Shown: positions 10,002 to 22,178, counted from the first letter of the stretch. The stretch is 64,000 nucleotides of DNA from Tethya wilhelma (GCA_964030475.1 CAXIPT010000008.1:5102290-5166289); one strand, 5' to 3'. Notes: generated by a model not told the origin, from the sequence alone. Made by a program: numbers and translations.

Positions 10002-10980
10002 TCTTGCTGTCTGCAATGGTAAAAGTCTCAAATCCACGGCTTGAAACAAGCACAGAACTCAGAAGCCACCCACCTCCAACGCATGCTGGTCGACCCAGCC
10101 GTGAACTTGGTCTTCGATCGCATGAAATCACAACTTTCTGACTACAAAGACAAACTGGAGCAAGCACAGAGTGACCTCAGTGCTTGGAAGTTCACTCCTG
10201 ATAGGTTAGCTGAACACGGTTTGAAACCATTTCGGGAACGCACCGCCTACTGTACTCTCACCATCAAACCTGTACTGAGTAGGATGTTATTAATGGTTTT
10301 TCAAGTAAACAGTAACTTGACTGTGTTTGTTGTGTCTGTGGTAGATAGAACGCTAAAGAGAAACGTTTGTTTGTTGATTTTCATCATTTTTTGCTGTTCT
10401 TTTTTCGTTTTATTGAGCAAATGTATGTTTTGTGGACGTATTAACTGTTGTATCGTTTACAACAATGGTTCGGGAGGAAGGGTGCGCTATATGTTTGTGT
10501 GTGTATGTGACACTGTGTATCTATATGTGATACTTAATATTCCTTGCAAACTCAAATTTCAGAAGGGTGTTGAGTTAACACTCCGTTCTCAAAAAGAAAA
10601 TAGATTCCATCCAAGACTAGTGGGAAATTGAAATTTCTGGACCCATAATTTCTGCTTTATCTGTTCACTACATATTCAGGGTCATGTTTTGTGCTTTACT
10701 CAACCTGGGTTTTTGTGTTGCTTTGCCAATTCGACTATTTGTAACATCTATATCAAGTATCCCTTCACCTGGTGTTCCAATTGCACACACACACGCTCTC
10801 TCTCTTCTCCTGTTTACGTACAAAGTGTTACGGGTAAGAAGTTGATGGCCAAGTGTCGCAGTCTAATTCAAGAGAACCAGGATCTTGGGAAGCAGATCTC
10901 CCAGGGAAGAGTGGCACAGCTCGAGGCCGAGATAGCTCTGCAAAAGAAGTACAACCAGGAGGTGAAAGCTTCGCAAGATG
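9101..10980 (+). pseudogene. truncated WTAP copy A
   Basis: Matches WTAP copy B exons 1-6 (9101-9116, 9313-9365, 9467-9522, 9604-9790, 10030-10222 and the block 10834-10980). Two lesions make it unlikely to give a full protein. The exon 6 acceptor reads ttacgg instead of ttacag. The final exon, which encodes the second half of the coiled coil and the serine-rich tail, is missing because the duplication ends in the intron before it. The first part looks base-for-base the same as copy B at a constant 2288-bp offset; substitutions appear after the CT microsatellite. It could be a real tandem duplicate, or a second haplotype placed in tandem by the assembler. Confidence 0.75.
9951..9999. repeat. 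CA/CT microsatellite upstream of WTAP-A exon 5
   Basis: A short (AC)n followed by (TC)n ends about 30 bp before the exon 5 acceptor. The copy B equivalent is 12239-12291, with a different repeat number. Confidence 0.9.
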
Positions 10981-11055
10981 GTGAGCATCTAATAATATTA
11001 TTAGTCTACCATTTCCTTGTGATTATTGTTGCTGTGTCCGCGTTTTACACACACA

Positions 11056-12245
11056 AGCTTTTTGATGCGAGATACACCAGACCCCTTTTCCCGCGGAGCC
11101 ATATAGGCGGAGCGAAAGGGGTCTGGCTACGCGAGACTAGTGCTAGCTATTTTAACAACACACCTTTTCTTCGAGTTGAAGTCTGCTGACTGCCATCACA
11201 GGCTTCAGTAGTCTCTCAATACTGGCCAGTGCTTGATGACAGGACGTGCATTGCTCCTCCAATTCGTCAGGAAGAACATCATCTGCTTCATGCTCAGCCA
11301 TCGTTTAATATTTCTTGACGATCTGTCGAATAATTAGACCAGATATCTTATTCGGTCAGTGGGTGGACCCTGGATAATTGGCAAAGAAATGGCGGAAAAA
11401 CTAGGTAAAGTGTTTGCACGTCGTTGTATGCGATCTGTATGTGTAGCTTTGATCCATTAGTAATAATCATAGCTGTATGCATTGTCGCTGTCCCCGTGTG
11501 GCTTATAAAAAGAGAGATATCGTTTATAGTTTATTCTAATTGAAGCACACCCGACGTGTTCCTCTTACAAAATTTATCGTGATGCATTCAACTGTTTCAG
11601 GCAAGCGTAAAAGAAGCAGCTCTCCAAATGAAACAGTCAAAGAGAGAAAAAGAGTAAGACAGATCCTTTGTGCTTGTGATCAAGATTGTGCAAACAAAAT
11701 TAATTTTGTCAGCTTGTGTACAGATGATAAGATCCTCAATTTCTTCTCGTCCAGATAAAGCTCTCCTCCGGTGATATCAGAGACATGAGCCGTGATAAAA
11801 TCATCTCCAGGTAATAGAACATGCCCGCTCTGATATATACTAGTTATGATGGTGTATGTACATATATGTGTGTGTGTGTGTATGTGTTCAGGTGGAAGGA
11901 ACAAGATGCCTACATTGATCAGCTCCTCTCGAAGCTGGAGGCATCTGGAGCAGATGAGGTGGCAAAGTTAAAAGAATCAGAGAACAAACTTCAGTTGCAG
12001 CTCCAAGAGTCGGCAAGAAGAGAGAACGTTTTGAATATGAGATTAGCTACAAAACAGCAAGAGATGCAAAACTTGGTGGTAAGCTGCTAGTCTCGGACTG
12101 CATGTTTGTTTGTAACATCTTTGTTGTTAAATGACATCAAATTTTGTATGTGAACACTCATCTTTAGCATAACAACATTTTGAGAGTTTTTTTGTGCTAG
12201 CATGTATGTAGACCAGTCCAATGACTCTCCTCCATTACACACACA

Positions 12246-12293
<48 letters not shown>

Positions 12294-12779
12294 TCTTGCT
12301 GTCTGCAATGGTAAAAGTCTCAAATCCACGACTTGAAACAAGCACAGAACTCAGAAGCCACCCACCTCCAACGCATGCTGGTCGACCCAGCCGTGAACTT
12401 GGTCTTCGATCGCATGAAATCACAACTTTCTGACTACAAAGACAAACTGGAGCAAGCACAGAGTGACCTCAGTGCTTGGAAGTTCACTCCTGATAGGTTA
12501 GCTGAACACGGTTTGAAACCATTTCGGGAACGCACCGCCTACTGTACTCTCACCATCAAACCTGTACTGAGTAGGATGTTATTAATGGTTTTTCAAGTAA
12601 ACAGTAACTTGACTGTGTTTATTGTGTCTGTGGTAGATAGAACGCTAAAGAGAAACGTTTGTTTGTTGATTTTCATCATTTTTTGCTGTTCTTTTTTCGT
12701 TTTATTGAGCAAATGTATGTTTTGTGTACGTATTAACTGTTGTATCGATTACAACAATGGTTTGGTAGGAAGGATGCGC

Positions 12780-12816
<37 letters not shown>

Positions 12817-13330
12817 CACTGTGTATCTATATGTGATATTTAATATTCCTTGTAAACTCAAATTTCAAAAGGGTGTTGAGTTAACACTCCGTTCTCAAAA
12901 AGAAAATAGATTCAATGGAAAATTGAAATTCCTGGACCCACAATTTCTGCTTTATCCGTTCACTACATATTCAGGGTTATGTTTTGTGCTTTACTCAACC
13001 TGGGTTTTTGTGTTGCTTTGCCAATTCGACTATTTGTAACATCTGTATCAAGTATCCCTTCACCCGGTGTTCCAATTGCACACACACACACTCTTTCTCT
13101 TCTGTTCACATACAAAGTGTTACAGGTAAGAAGTTGATGGCCAAGTGTCGCAGTCTAATTCAAGAGAACCAGGATCTTGGGAAGCAGATCTCCCAGGGAA
13201 GAGTGGCACAGCTTGAGGCCGAGATAGCTCTGCAAAAGAAGTACAACCAGGAGGTGAAAGCTTCGCAAGATGGTGAGCATCAAATAATTATTAGTCTACC
13301 ATTTCCTCGTGATTATTGTTGCTGTGTCCA

Positions 13331-13335
<5 letters not shown>
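11056..13335. repeat. second unit of a 2.3-kb tandem duplication (unit A 8768-11055)
   Basis: Unit B begins at agctttttgatgcgag, the same sequence as 8768 inside the right TIR of the Mutator-like element, and runs to the CA tract at 13336. Unit A ends in the corresponding short CA stretch (11047-11055). Contents per unit: the right TIR, C1D exon 1, the divergent promoter and WTAP exons 1-6. No N or adapter marks the join. Confidence 0.85.
11164..11301 (-). pseudogene. orphaned second copy of C1D exon 1
   Basis: A copy of C1D coding exon 1 (46 codons, start codon at 11299-11301), offset 2288 bp from the working exon. No C1D exon 2-5 lies to its left before the WTAP copy A sequence, so transcription from this start would run antisense into WTAP-A. 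Joining to the true C1D exon 2 would require skipping about 3 kb and the working exon 1. Confidence 0.8.
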
Positions 13336-13385
<50 letters not shown>

Positions 13386-13641
13386 TGCGTGCACTACTCC
13401 AGAACTGAGTGAATTTGCTCTACAACTTGATGAAGAGGTGGAAGGCATGCAGTCCACCATTCTCCAGCTGGAACTCCAACTAAAAGAACTCAAGGACTCT
13501 TCCTCTTCACCCATGAATGGTGGAGGAGGGGGCAGCAGCGTGAAGGCATCCAAAGAGAGGACATCCTCCACTAAAAGTACTTCCAATGGACCAGTAGAGA
13601 CTCATAGCAAGCTAGTCAGCTCAAGGAGTCACGATAGTTAG
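11389..13641 (+). CDS. WTAP: WTAP / Fl(2)d, m6A writer-complex regulator
   Basis: Seven exons: 11389-11404, 11601-11653, 11755-11810, 11892-12078, 12318-12510, 13126-13272, 13403-13641; 296 residues. The protein opens with a basic stretch (KRKRSSSPNETVKERKR), then LSSGDIRDMSRDKIISRWK, matching the WTAP N-terminus. A long coiled coil follows with hallmark segments ESARRENVLNMRLATKQQ, SAWKFTPD, GKKLMAKCRSLIQENQDLG and QLDEEVEGMQSTIL. A Ser/Gly-rich tail ends the chain; it is shorter than in vertebrates. WTAP bridges METTL3-METTL14 to the MACOM complex in nuclear speckles and affects splicing. The exon 5 donor is taken after GAACACG, because this keeps the frame into GKKLMAKC and inserts a short RLAEH segment. 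The alternative donor earlier at gatag|gttagc breaks the frame. Confidence 0.92.
13336..13382. repeat. (CA)n microsatellite before WTAP last exon
   Basis: An uninterrupted CA tract ends about 20 bp upstream of the exon 7 acceptor. It is the right-hand breakpoint of the tandem duplication. Confidence 0.95.
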
Positions 13642-14084
13642 ATAGAGAGTAATAATGGTAATGATATGTGCATACATTATTCACACTAATTTGGAAAGGG
13701 TTGCAATAATTATAATCTCCATGATTTTGTATGTCTCGTAAAAATGAAACTTGGATTTTAAAATTTCAAAGCTGTCAATTCTATTATTATGGTAGAAAGA
13801 TTATTAACTAACCACCAAAACACATGCAGGCATGCACTAAACTTAAACAAGGTCTTGAAAATTAAGTTTAATCCAAATTAATTACTGCAAGTGAACAGAC
13901 AACAGAACACGTACACAAATAATGATTGAACAAGTGCAAGTAATAGGTCATGTACAGGTAGAGTCTGGCAATAATACAGCATACAATTGAACAACGTGTC
14001 TCTCTCAACACATTCCAATGACTACAGTCCACAGACAACAACAGGCAGTGAGGAATTTTGGAGGGTACAGTGGGTGTGCATTAA
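13642..14084. other. convergent intergenic interval
   Basis: Holds the 3' ends of WTAP (plus) and importin alpha (minus). No separate gene seen. Confidence 0.6.
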
Positions 14085-16927
14085 TTAGAATGAGAAGCCA
14101 CCTGCTGGAACAGTTTGAGCGGCAGGAGCAAATTGAAAGGAGCCATTGGATGTAGTGGGAGCAACTGCTTGGACCTCCTCTTCCTGTAGGTAAGTAAAAA
14201 AAAAAAACAACAACAAAAAAAAACAAGTGCAAGTATCACCACAGGGTACACAAAAGAAGCCTGTGACATATTTTAGATCAATGCTATCCTCTTACTTCTG
14301 AGAAGTAGTTGTCTATGATGGAGAGGGCAAGTCGATAGACCTCTTTGTTCTCGTGCTGCTGCAGAGCCTCTATCTTATCGAGGCCTTCGCACTCCTCTAT
14401 CATGATACAGAGCTGCTCTAAATGTTGAATCTTGCTTGCCGCCTGTAAGTAGGACGAAAGGAGCAATGAAAATCTTGCTATTACACAAATCAAGGTATAT
14501 CCATTCACACAGTGAATGGAGGGGCCTAAGATATGCTGGTAGGCATGCAAGGACATGCCATTCACTCACGCTCAAGATGTTCATGAGTGCGTCGAGGATG
14601 ACTGTCACAATCTTGGTGTCCTTCACTACTAGTAGGTCGCAGAGGGGCTTGAGAGCACCAGCTTGAACAACGTAGATTATCTGCTCCAGGCTTCCACCAG
14701 CTGTGAGGTTAGTGATGGCCCACACCGCCTCTTTCTGAGCCTTGTACTCTCCCTATATATAGTGTACACAAGGCAGTCAAACATCAAAGAGGGCTATAGT
14801 CGTACTGAGATAAGTACGCCATACGGTCTTCGTATGCTCGAGATTTGCTTTGTAGTCGTTGTTGAAAGTAATGTTCCCAATTTGTACACATCCACTCCCA
14901 CCAGTGAACAGACATGTATGTACTGTGTGTACTCAATACTATGCTGCTTGCCTTGGTCATGATCTCCACTATCGGTGGTACCAGGCCAGCGTCAATGACA
15001 CACTGTATCTGGTGGGGTTGTCCTGCAGTGATGTTGGAAATGGTCCATGCAGCTTCCTGGTTGATAGAAAGTAGAGAGAACACGGTTAAAATTTGCCGGT
15101 AAACCAACATGGCTATCTGCAGTGGTAGTAATTACTGACCTTCTGAATGTTAGACCTGGCGTGTCTGAGCAGCATTGGGAAGTGTTTGAGAGCGCCTCTG
15201 TCAATGATCAGTTGAGTCTGTTGGTCATTACCTGTCACAATGTTACCAACAGCTCGCAATGCAGGCGTCTGAAGGTGAACAAAAGAGGGAATTTCATAAA
15301 ACTAGACACTAACATTTTCAAACTTTGCTTCAAAACTCACCACACATGTGATCTCTCCAGAACCGAGCAAGTCGATAAGTTTCTGTGCCACGTCCGCGTC
15401 CAGCACGGCCTGGATCCTCTCTGTGCTGCCATCAGTCACATAGGAGAGGGCCCAGCAAGCATCACTGACCACCTCCTTGTCACTCTGACCAAGAAGATAG
15501 GCCAGAGCTGGAAGGACCTGCAATCACAAAGATAGGTTTTAGAGTTAGCAATCTCTTCTCTCTCCTTGAAGAATATGCCGCCATGCACAAGACCAACCTG
15601 TTGGATTGTTTCAAATGAAGGAGGTGGGTTCTTGTTCCTGCAGAGGTTAGAGATGGTCCAGGTGACATTACGAAGGTAGCCAATCTGAAAGAAGAAGAGG
15701 AAAGATGCCTTATACCACGTGTACATGCACTTAAAGTATATTAATTGTTATTATTAATGTGTACGTGTGTATAGCTTCGAAAAATCCCTCTAGGCAAGAG
15801 TTTGCAAACTTTACTATACAATACAACAATAATACATAGTGAAGACATAAAAACCCGAGATTAAAAAGCTTCTACAACACAAACTGTCCACTAGAAACAA
15901 TAGGCACGATTAGTAAACAGCAGCAATGATGGTGGAGGCAAGGTACCTGGGTCTCTGGTTTGATGAGGGCAATGAGGGGTTGGATGATTCCACATCGGAC
16001 AGTGAAGTCCCTGCACTCTGCTCCATCTCCAGCAATGTTACCAAGTGCCCAGACAGCCTGGTCAACAACATTTTGATGGTGACTTGATAGCAGACGAACA
16101 AACATTGGTACTCCACCTTTTATTGCAAAATAGGTCAGTGAGTGGATTGTCAACATTAAACTTCAGTTAGTAAAATCATTATCCATGCACCAATGTTCCT
16201 GAGTGTTTACCCTCCAGGCTGGCAATGCACACGGACTAGACACTATGCAAGCCTTACAATCATTTTATTAGTCAATTACAGTTTCCTCTACATCAAACAC
16301 CATCACACTAATACACCCCAACACCCATCTATGGCAACAATGACAACTGACTTTCTCTTCAAAAAATACACATGTTACACAATCTGCCAAATTGTTTTTT
16401 TTTTTTGGATATCTTTCAAACAATATTCACATGGAAGCAAGTACACACTCACCTGCATCTACGACAGCTCTGGTCTGATGTGAGCTACCCGATGCAATGT
16501 TAGTGAGAGCCCACGCCGCCTCAAACTGGAGCCTGTGGTTGTCCGAGTTTCCTAGCAACTCTACAAGTTTAGGCACAATACCACTCCTGGAGAAGAGAGT
16601 CATACACAAGCAAGATATTAACAGGTGGCCACTATGAGGAGGTGAGGGGGAGGGGGTGGAAAGTAGTGGTGGATGACAAGGAAATAGTTTTTGTGGCCAC
16701 ATAAGAGAAATTAAAGAGGAGCTTGCAAGCATAGGAAATGTAACAAAATATGCTAATTCTCTAGAGATGAATTTAAATGTATTTATTACTCTATGATGCT
16801 GTCCAGAGGGGGGTTCCTCTCCTTAGAGAGTAGCTTCCGACAAGACTGGACCCCAGCCAGCTGGCTCTGGGGGTTGGTGCTCATAATATTGGAGACAATG
16901 GAAGGGATGGAGAGATCCAGAGGGACC

Positions 16928-16991
<64 letters not shown>

Positions 16992-18017
16992 CTGCATGGA
17001 TGGGCGGGCTTAAGTACATGATGTATTCTACATTAGCAACCAAGTGTTATGCATTCAGCTAATCAGCATTAATTAGTGTTTTCCTGTTCAGTTAGAGACA
17101 AGAGGGCTCAGACTAGACAACACCTTGTGAGTATTTATTTAATGATTTGTAACAAAATGGACATTCCTGAAAACAACTGAAATAAAACACTCCACTGATT
17201 TCCTCACAACAGACGGTGGTCTAATAATATGATACACCCACACACACATACAGGTAGTGTCTCACTTACAACATGTGATGTTTACACTCTGCAGGTACAT
17301 ACCTGTTTGTTTGACTCAGTCAATGGAGACTCTGGCTCAAAATTGACATTTCTCCTTTTGAGCATTTGCTCATCTTTCTTTGCCTGCACAATAGTAATAT
17401 TTTGAATACCATACTTAATAGTTTAGCAAAGCACATTGTACATTTTATAGTGTGCAACAATGAAATGAACAGGGTATCTCCCATAATAAATTGGTCACAT
17501 AACATTAACAGTCTTCCAGGAACTGTTGTTAGTTAAAAGCCAAGGCATTGCGTTCGCAAACAGGATCTAGGAGCTAAGAGAAAAACTTATCAATATTCAC
17601 TACTGTCTTGTTAGATCACACCCCCAATTCAAACACAAAATTCAAAAATTCAAACCACATGCAAATGGGATAAAATGTAACGCACCTAAAATTTACAACA
17701 ACAACAAAAAAGATAATACCAACGAGAAACTAATAGCTTGCTAATTGAAGACAAACTACACACGTGAACGTACCCGTCTCAGCTCGACAGTCACATCATT
17801 CCTTCTTCGCCTCATTTCCTACGCAGAGACAGGGAGGGGAAAAAAAGAACACACAAAAAGTAAATTTACTGGCTAACATTTCAATAAAATTGCCTTAGGC
17901 TAGATTTGCTGCCGCCTCTGGTGCTGTATGCAAAGCCTTGCTTACATCTTTGTCTTTCCCATTGTTCTTGAAGTTTCTTAGACGTCCGGCGTTCTCTTTG
18001 GAAGCTGTAGTAGGCAT
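14085..18017 (-). CDS. importin subunit alpha (KPNA2-like)
   Basis: Thirteen exons: 17946-18017, 17774-17818, 17303-17383, 16790-16926, 16453-16586, 15947-16116, 15598-15684, 15341-15517, 15140-15268, 14952-15056, 14570-14752, 14296-14442, 14085-14183; 521 residues. The importin-beta-binding domain at residues 1-65 has [19 protein letters not shown] and MLKRRNV. About ten armadillo repeats follow, with the NLS-binding W/N pattern ([76 protein letters not shown]). The C-terminus [17 protein letters not shown] and the FSF end resemble the KPNA2/Rch1 (alpha-1) clade more than KPNA3/4 or KPNA1/5/6. The protein carries NLS cargo with importin beta through nuclear pores. The intron after 14952 has a GC donor (AAG|GCAAGC). 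Divergent with RWDD1. Confidence 0.94.
16930..16990. repeat. (GA)n microsatellite in importin alpha intron 3
   Basis: On the gene's strand this is (CT)n running directly into the ccag acceptor of exon 4, so the repeat itself forms the polypyrimidine tract. Confidence 0.95.
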
Positions 18018-18332
18018 TCTGGTTGTGTGCAGGTTGATACTTTGCAAAGAAGTGAAAAAACAAGACTCAGACTCAATCAAATCGTTGCTTTGGAGTTTTG
18101 CCAATCGACTGAAAATTGACCGCTTTCAAATGCACTAAACCTTGCGTTTCATTGGTCAATTCAAACTCTTGCGGTTTGATTTGTTACGCATGCGCAGTAG
18201 AGCAGCCTACACGTGGTCGTTTTGAGGAAATCTAGTTCCAAGATTTGCATACTCTAAACTAAAAAGTAGAATGTGAAAATCCATTCCAAACCACACCCTC
18301 TCAATCTTGCAGTCCACGTGGTCGTGTTTATG
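18018..18332. promoter_or_regulatory. divergent promoter importin alpha / RWDD1
   Basis: A 315-bp interval between two opposed start codons. It contains tacgcatgcgcagtagag, an NRF1-like GCGCATGCGC-type palindrome, near 18184-18201. Similar gcgcatgcgc elements occur at 38222-38232 and 45713-45720, near other transcription starts. Motif identity is by eye. Confidence 0.5.
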
Positions 18333-19055
18333 ATGGCAGGTGTGTGTAAAGATGAGATTGTGAAGCCAAAATCTTACCACAAATGCTGTTTTCTCTTTCC
18401 ACAGATTACGCTGAAGAACAGAGCAGCGAGCTAGAGACGCTGAGGTGCATCTACACCGAGCAGGAGCTAACTGAAGTCTCCACTGAACCTCCATCCTTTC
18501 AGATCAAGGTCACAGTGAATGAAACCACAGACAGTGAAGACCTTACAGGTGTTGTTGCATGTGTGGATGTGTGTGTGTCAGTCATAGGTAGAGGTACTAG
18601 AGCTATCACCATGTGTTTGTTTGTTCTCCACTAGTCAGTGTTGACGTTCAATTCACCTACCCCCCTAACTATCCCGACGTTGCCCCGGAGACTGCAGTCG
18701 TGTCTCAAGAAGGACTCACTGATGAACAAGTGAAGGAGGTGGAAACTTTGCTACAAGAACAGGTCTGTTATCGCAACAGTGGGCTTGTCTACATGACGGG
18801 GTACAAGCAACTACCGATTAAAACATGAACACGCATTCATGCTCAAATTCACACAGACACACGCACATACATATATGGGTTCATGTTGTAGGCAGTCGAG
18901 AACGTGGGCATGGTCATGGTGTTCACTCTAGTGAGTGCTGTGCAGGAGAAGCTGGATGAAATCGTGGAGGAGATTAAATCTGAGAAGGAGAGGGTAGTGA
19001 GAGAGAAGGAGGAGGAGCTAAAGAGAATAGAAGAGGTTATTGATATTCAACAGTA

Positions 19056-19103
<48 letters not shown>

Positions 19104-19631
19104 TCTAGTGGATTGTTTATTGGTTGGTTTGATCTATTAATACGTCCTCAGGCTAAGTTTCACGGTACACCGGTCACGAGGGAGACATTCTTGGAATGGA
19201 GAAAGAGATTTGAAGAGGAGATGAAATTGTCCTCTGGCAAAGACAGCACCTCTTCACAACCACCGAAATTAACTGGTACTTTTGATGAATATTTCTAAAC
19301 AAGAAGTAGCAATCTTAAAAGATGTAGTCATTTATATCTTGTAATAGGTCGACAGATGTTTGAAAGAGATGCTTCGCTTGCTCTTTCTGATGCACGGTTC
19401 CTCACAGAAGGTACATGTGTGTTACACCCATCATAACTTATGCACCAGTATCATAGTGTCTGTAATTGACAGTTCTCCATACTATTTAACCATAATTATT
19501 ATTAATATACACTACATTTATTCTTGTATGTACCAGCTGCTTCAGTTGTTGAAACAGAAGAACAAGGGACAGTTGAAGTGGATGAATCACTCTTTCAAGA
19601 CTTGGAGGACTTGCAATTAGAACAAACGTAG
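18333..19631 (+). CDS. RWDD1: RWD domain-containing protein 1 (DFRP2)
   Basis: Seven exons: 18333-18339, 18405-18548, 18635-18762, 18892-19035, 19152-19275, 19348-19410, 19537-19631. Exon 1 carries only ATGGCAG. The RWD domain spans residues about 3-112: DYAEEQSSELETL, PPSFQIKVTV, FTYPPNYPDVAPE (the YPxxxP RWD signature), then NVGMVMVFTLVSAVQEKL. A charged helix (KSEKERVVREKEEELKRIEE) follows, then the DFRP-type region FHGTPVTRETFLEWRKRFEEE, and the acidic end VEVDESLFQDLEDLQLE. RWDD1 binds and stabilises the translation-linked GTPase DRG2. The order matches the human protein, with a shorter acidic tail. Its last three exons reappear at 21700-22178. Confidence 0.92.
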
Positions 19632-19746
19632 AAACACAGAGGTATTTTATTATAGTTTTTATCATTGCATGACATCAACTGTATTATGACAAATAATTAT
19701 GTTTCCATAGAATCATAGTTTCTTAATAATGCACACTGCCACTCTG

Positions 19747-21418
19747 TCAGTCCATAGCAATGGTTCTCAACCACTCTATTCCAGTGGCTGTGCTTCTGTG
19801 TGTCACATCTTCCCAGTCCTTTCTCAGGAACCACAGCTTCCCTTGCTGTGCATAGCTCATCTTCCCTTCTTTGCCTGAGCCTCCTTTGTGCCACACATAG
19901 TACCTGTCTCTTTGTTTCTTGCTGCATTTTTGTCGGCAGACGTGCTTTCCTGGTAGAATTGTGACTCTGAAACCACTCTTTGTAGTGCCCACCCATTCCT
20001 TGTCCATTATATTGTGTGTGTTGCTGTCTCCCCAGTCGGGCTTGAGTTGGTCAATGGCAGTGTTCAGTCTGCTCTGGTCGTTGTAGCTCTGTGGTAGGAC
20101 ATTGCTCATGGCCTTCCACAGCTCTTCTGCAAGTAGCAGAGAGGGTAATGAAGAGAGAGAAAAACATTGATTACAGACTTTCTGAATTTTCTAAGATTGT
20201 TTGGAGAAAAGGTCTTATCAGCCATTAGTATTAATTAACGAGCTATCCATCCATACATACACACACATGCACATGTACCTGTTCTCTGTGTCCCTCTAAC
20301 CATGAACATCCCACAGCACACTGTGGCTCCGCCCCACTTGGCCCGGACCTCACCGGGGTGGTGTCCGTAAGACCCAATCAGATCGCTGTCGTTGAAGGTC
20401 GTGTACAACCTCTCAGGATTGTTCACGATGAGTGCGTCTATATCATAGTTGGCGACGTCATAGCCCCAGTGGTTCATGAGTCTCATCATTGTGAGTCTCA
20501 GCACCTGTACTTCAGTGAACGCCACGTGCTTTTTGAGCCTCTCAATCTGAGCTCTTGTGAAGTAGTCACTAGCCGGAGCATAGATACTGTTTATGCCTCT
20601 TTCTTGAAGCATCTTGTGTATGGTGTCGTCAAGGCAAACAACTATGACGTGTGTCAGTGGTGGACTGACTTTAACTTGAGCAGAAATGAGCCAGTTCAGT
20701 AGCAGCTCTCTGTAGGTGTAGTCAGAGGAGGCTATGCTAATGGGAGTGCCATCTGGAGGTATGGTGGTCAGAATGGATTTTAAGTCTCTCATCCAGCTGG
20801 TCCTTAGGAGTCTGTCCATGGGTAAAGTGAACTGTGGCATTGGAAGTGTAAGGTGCTTTCTAATTGGAAATTTCCCCATTGTGATCTCGTTGAGTTCACT
20901 AGTGACATGGTCTGTTCTTGGTACTTTGAGAACTGGTTCTGAAACTTGTGGTGGCTGTTTATTTGTCGACACATTATGGTTCACTACGTATACACGGTCA
21001 GCAGTTGAGGGTGTCAACATTCTAGGCAATGTCTTAGCTATTGGAGAGTGTAGTGTGTGTTGTTGCCAATGGAGATGTAGCGGAGGTCCTTCACTTGGTT
21101 CTCTGCCTTTCTCTGGTAAATTGAACACACTTCTTTCGTTAGTATAGGGAGACACTAGTAAATCTGAACACGTACAATCAATATTACCATATAAATATTA
21201 TTTCATTTGCATAATAATATTATCTATAATACATGGTGACTTAAATTTCCCCTAGCTATTGAGTGTATAATCAATGGCTCACCTGGTTCATTTCTAAGAC
21301 CCATCTCACCAGCTGCCCTTCCCTGGGTGAAGTTATGATAGAGTGCCGTGAGCCAACTCATGGCCACGAGAATACCCACTAGTATACTGTATAACTTTAA
21401 CCTCTGCTTCAGTAACAT
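19747..21418 (-). CDS. type II membrane nucleotide-diphospho-sugar transferase (copy 1)
   Basis: Three exons: 21283-21418, 20279-21163, 19747-20126; 466 residues. A short cytosolic tail (MLLKQRLK) precedes one membrane anchor (residues about 9-27), a Golgi type II layout, then a proline-rich stem. The catalytic region resembles the Nucleotid_trans family (PF03407/GT77-like): ISIASSDYTYRELLLNWLIS, VIVVCLDDTIHKML, LTMMRLMNHWGYDVANYDID with a DxD (DID), and LIGSYGHHPGEVRAKWGG. The last exon holds a basic, Cys-containing segment and RYYVWHKGGSGKEGK...WFLRKDW, shared with the 41.6-kb paralogue. Donor and acceptor sugars are unknown. It lies tail-to-tail with RWDD1. A near-identical copy at 22299-24000 is probably the other allele. 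Confidence 0.85.
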
Positions 21419-21602
21419 CCTGTATACGCCAAGCTCCTATAATCAGACTCTTGTTAAAGTCTACCAGCCATCAGCAGTCATGTATACCGTACATCAACTG
21501 AGCCACTCAATCATAGAGCCACAAAGCAAATGCAACTGTAATCTTGAAGGGTTTTGATTATGAGATTTACCTCTTGTTACGTATTACGGTATGCAAGCGT
21601 AC

Positions 21603-21633
21603 GTCTCTTATACACATCTGACGCTGCCGACGA
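21603..21633. other. Illumina Nextera transposase adapter left in the assembly
   Basis: The 31 bases here are the reverse complement of the Nextera Read 1 transposase adapter (core ctcttatacacatctg followed by acgctgccgacga). It is technical sequence, not genomic, and sits exactly where copy 1 of the RWDD1/transferase block ends and copy 2 begins. Confidence 0.97.
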
Positions 21634-21699
21634 AGATAGGGTTCAGTGTGTTCTAGTGGATTGTTTATTGGTTGGTTTGATCTATTAACACGTCCTCAG

Positions 21700-22178
21700 G
21701 CTAAGTTTCACGGTACACCAGTCACGAGGGAGACATTCTTGGAATGGAGGAAGATATTTGAAGAGGAAATGAAATTGTCTTCTGGCAAAGACAGCACCTC
21801 TTCACAACCACCTAAATTAACTGGTACTTTGATGAATATTTCTAAACAAGAAGTGGCAATCTTAAAAGATCTAATTGTTCACATTTTGTAATAGGTCGAC
21901 AGATGTTTGAAAGAGATGCTTCGCTTGCTCTTTCTGATGCGCGGTTCCTTACAGAAGGTACGTGTGTGTTACTACCATCATAACTTATGCACCAGTATCA
22001 TAGTGTCTGTAATTGACAGTTCTCCATACTATTTAACCATAATTATTATTAATATACACTACATCTATTCTTGTATGTACCAGCTGCTTCAGTTGTTGAA
22101 ACAGAAGAACAAGGGACTGTTGAAGTGGATGAATCACTCTTTCAAGACTTGGAGGACTTGCAATTAGAACAAACATAG
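21700..22178 (+). pseudogene. RWDD1: RWDD1 exons 5-7, second copy (haplotype fragment)
   Basis: Exons at 21700-21823, 21895-21957 and 22084-22178 repeat RWDD1 exons 5-7 with few changes (for example K to I in FLEWRKIFEEE) and an intact stop. Exons 1-4 are absent because the contig begins in intron 4. Not a separate gene if the haplotype interpretation holds. Confidence 0.8.
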
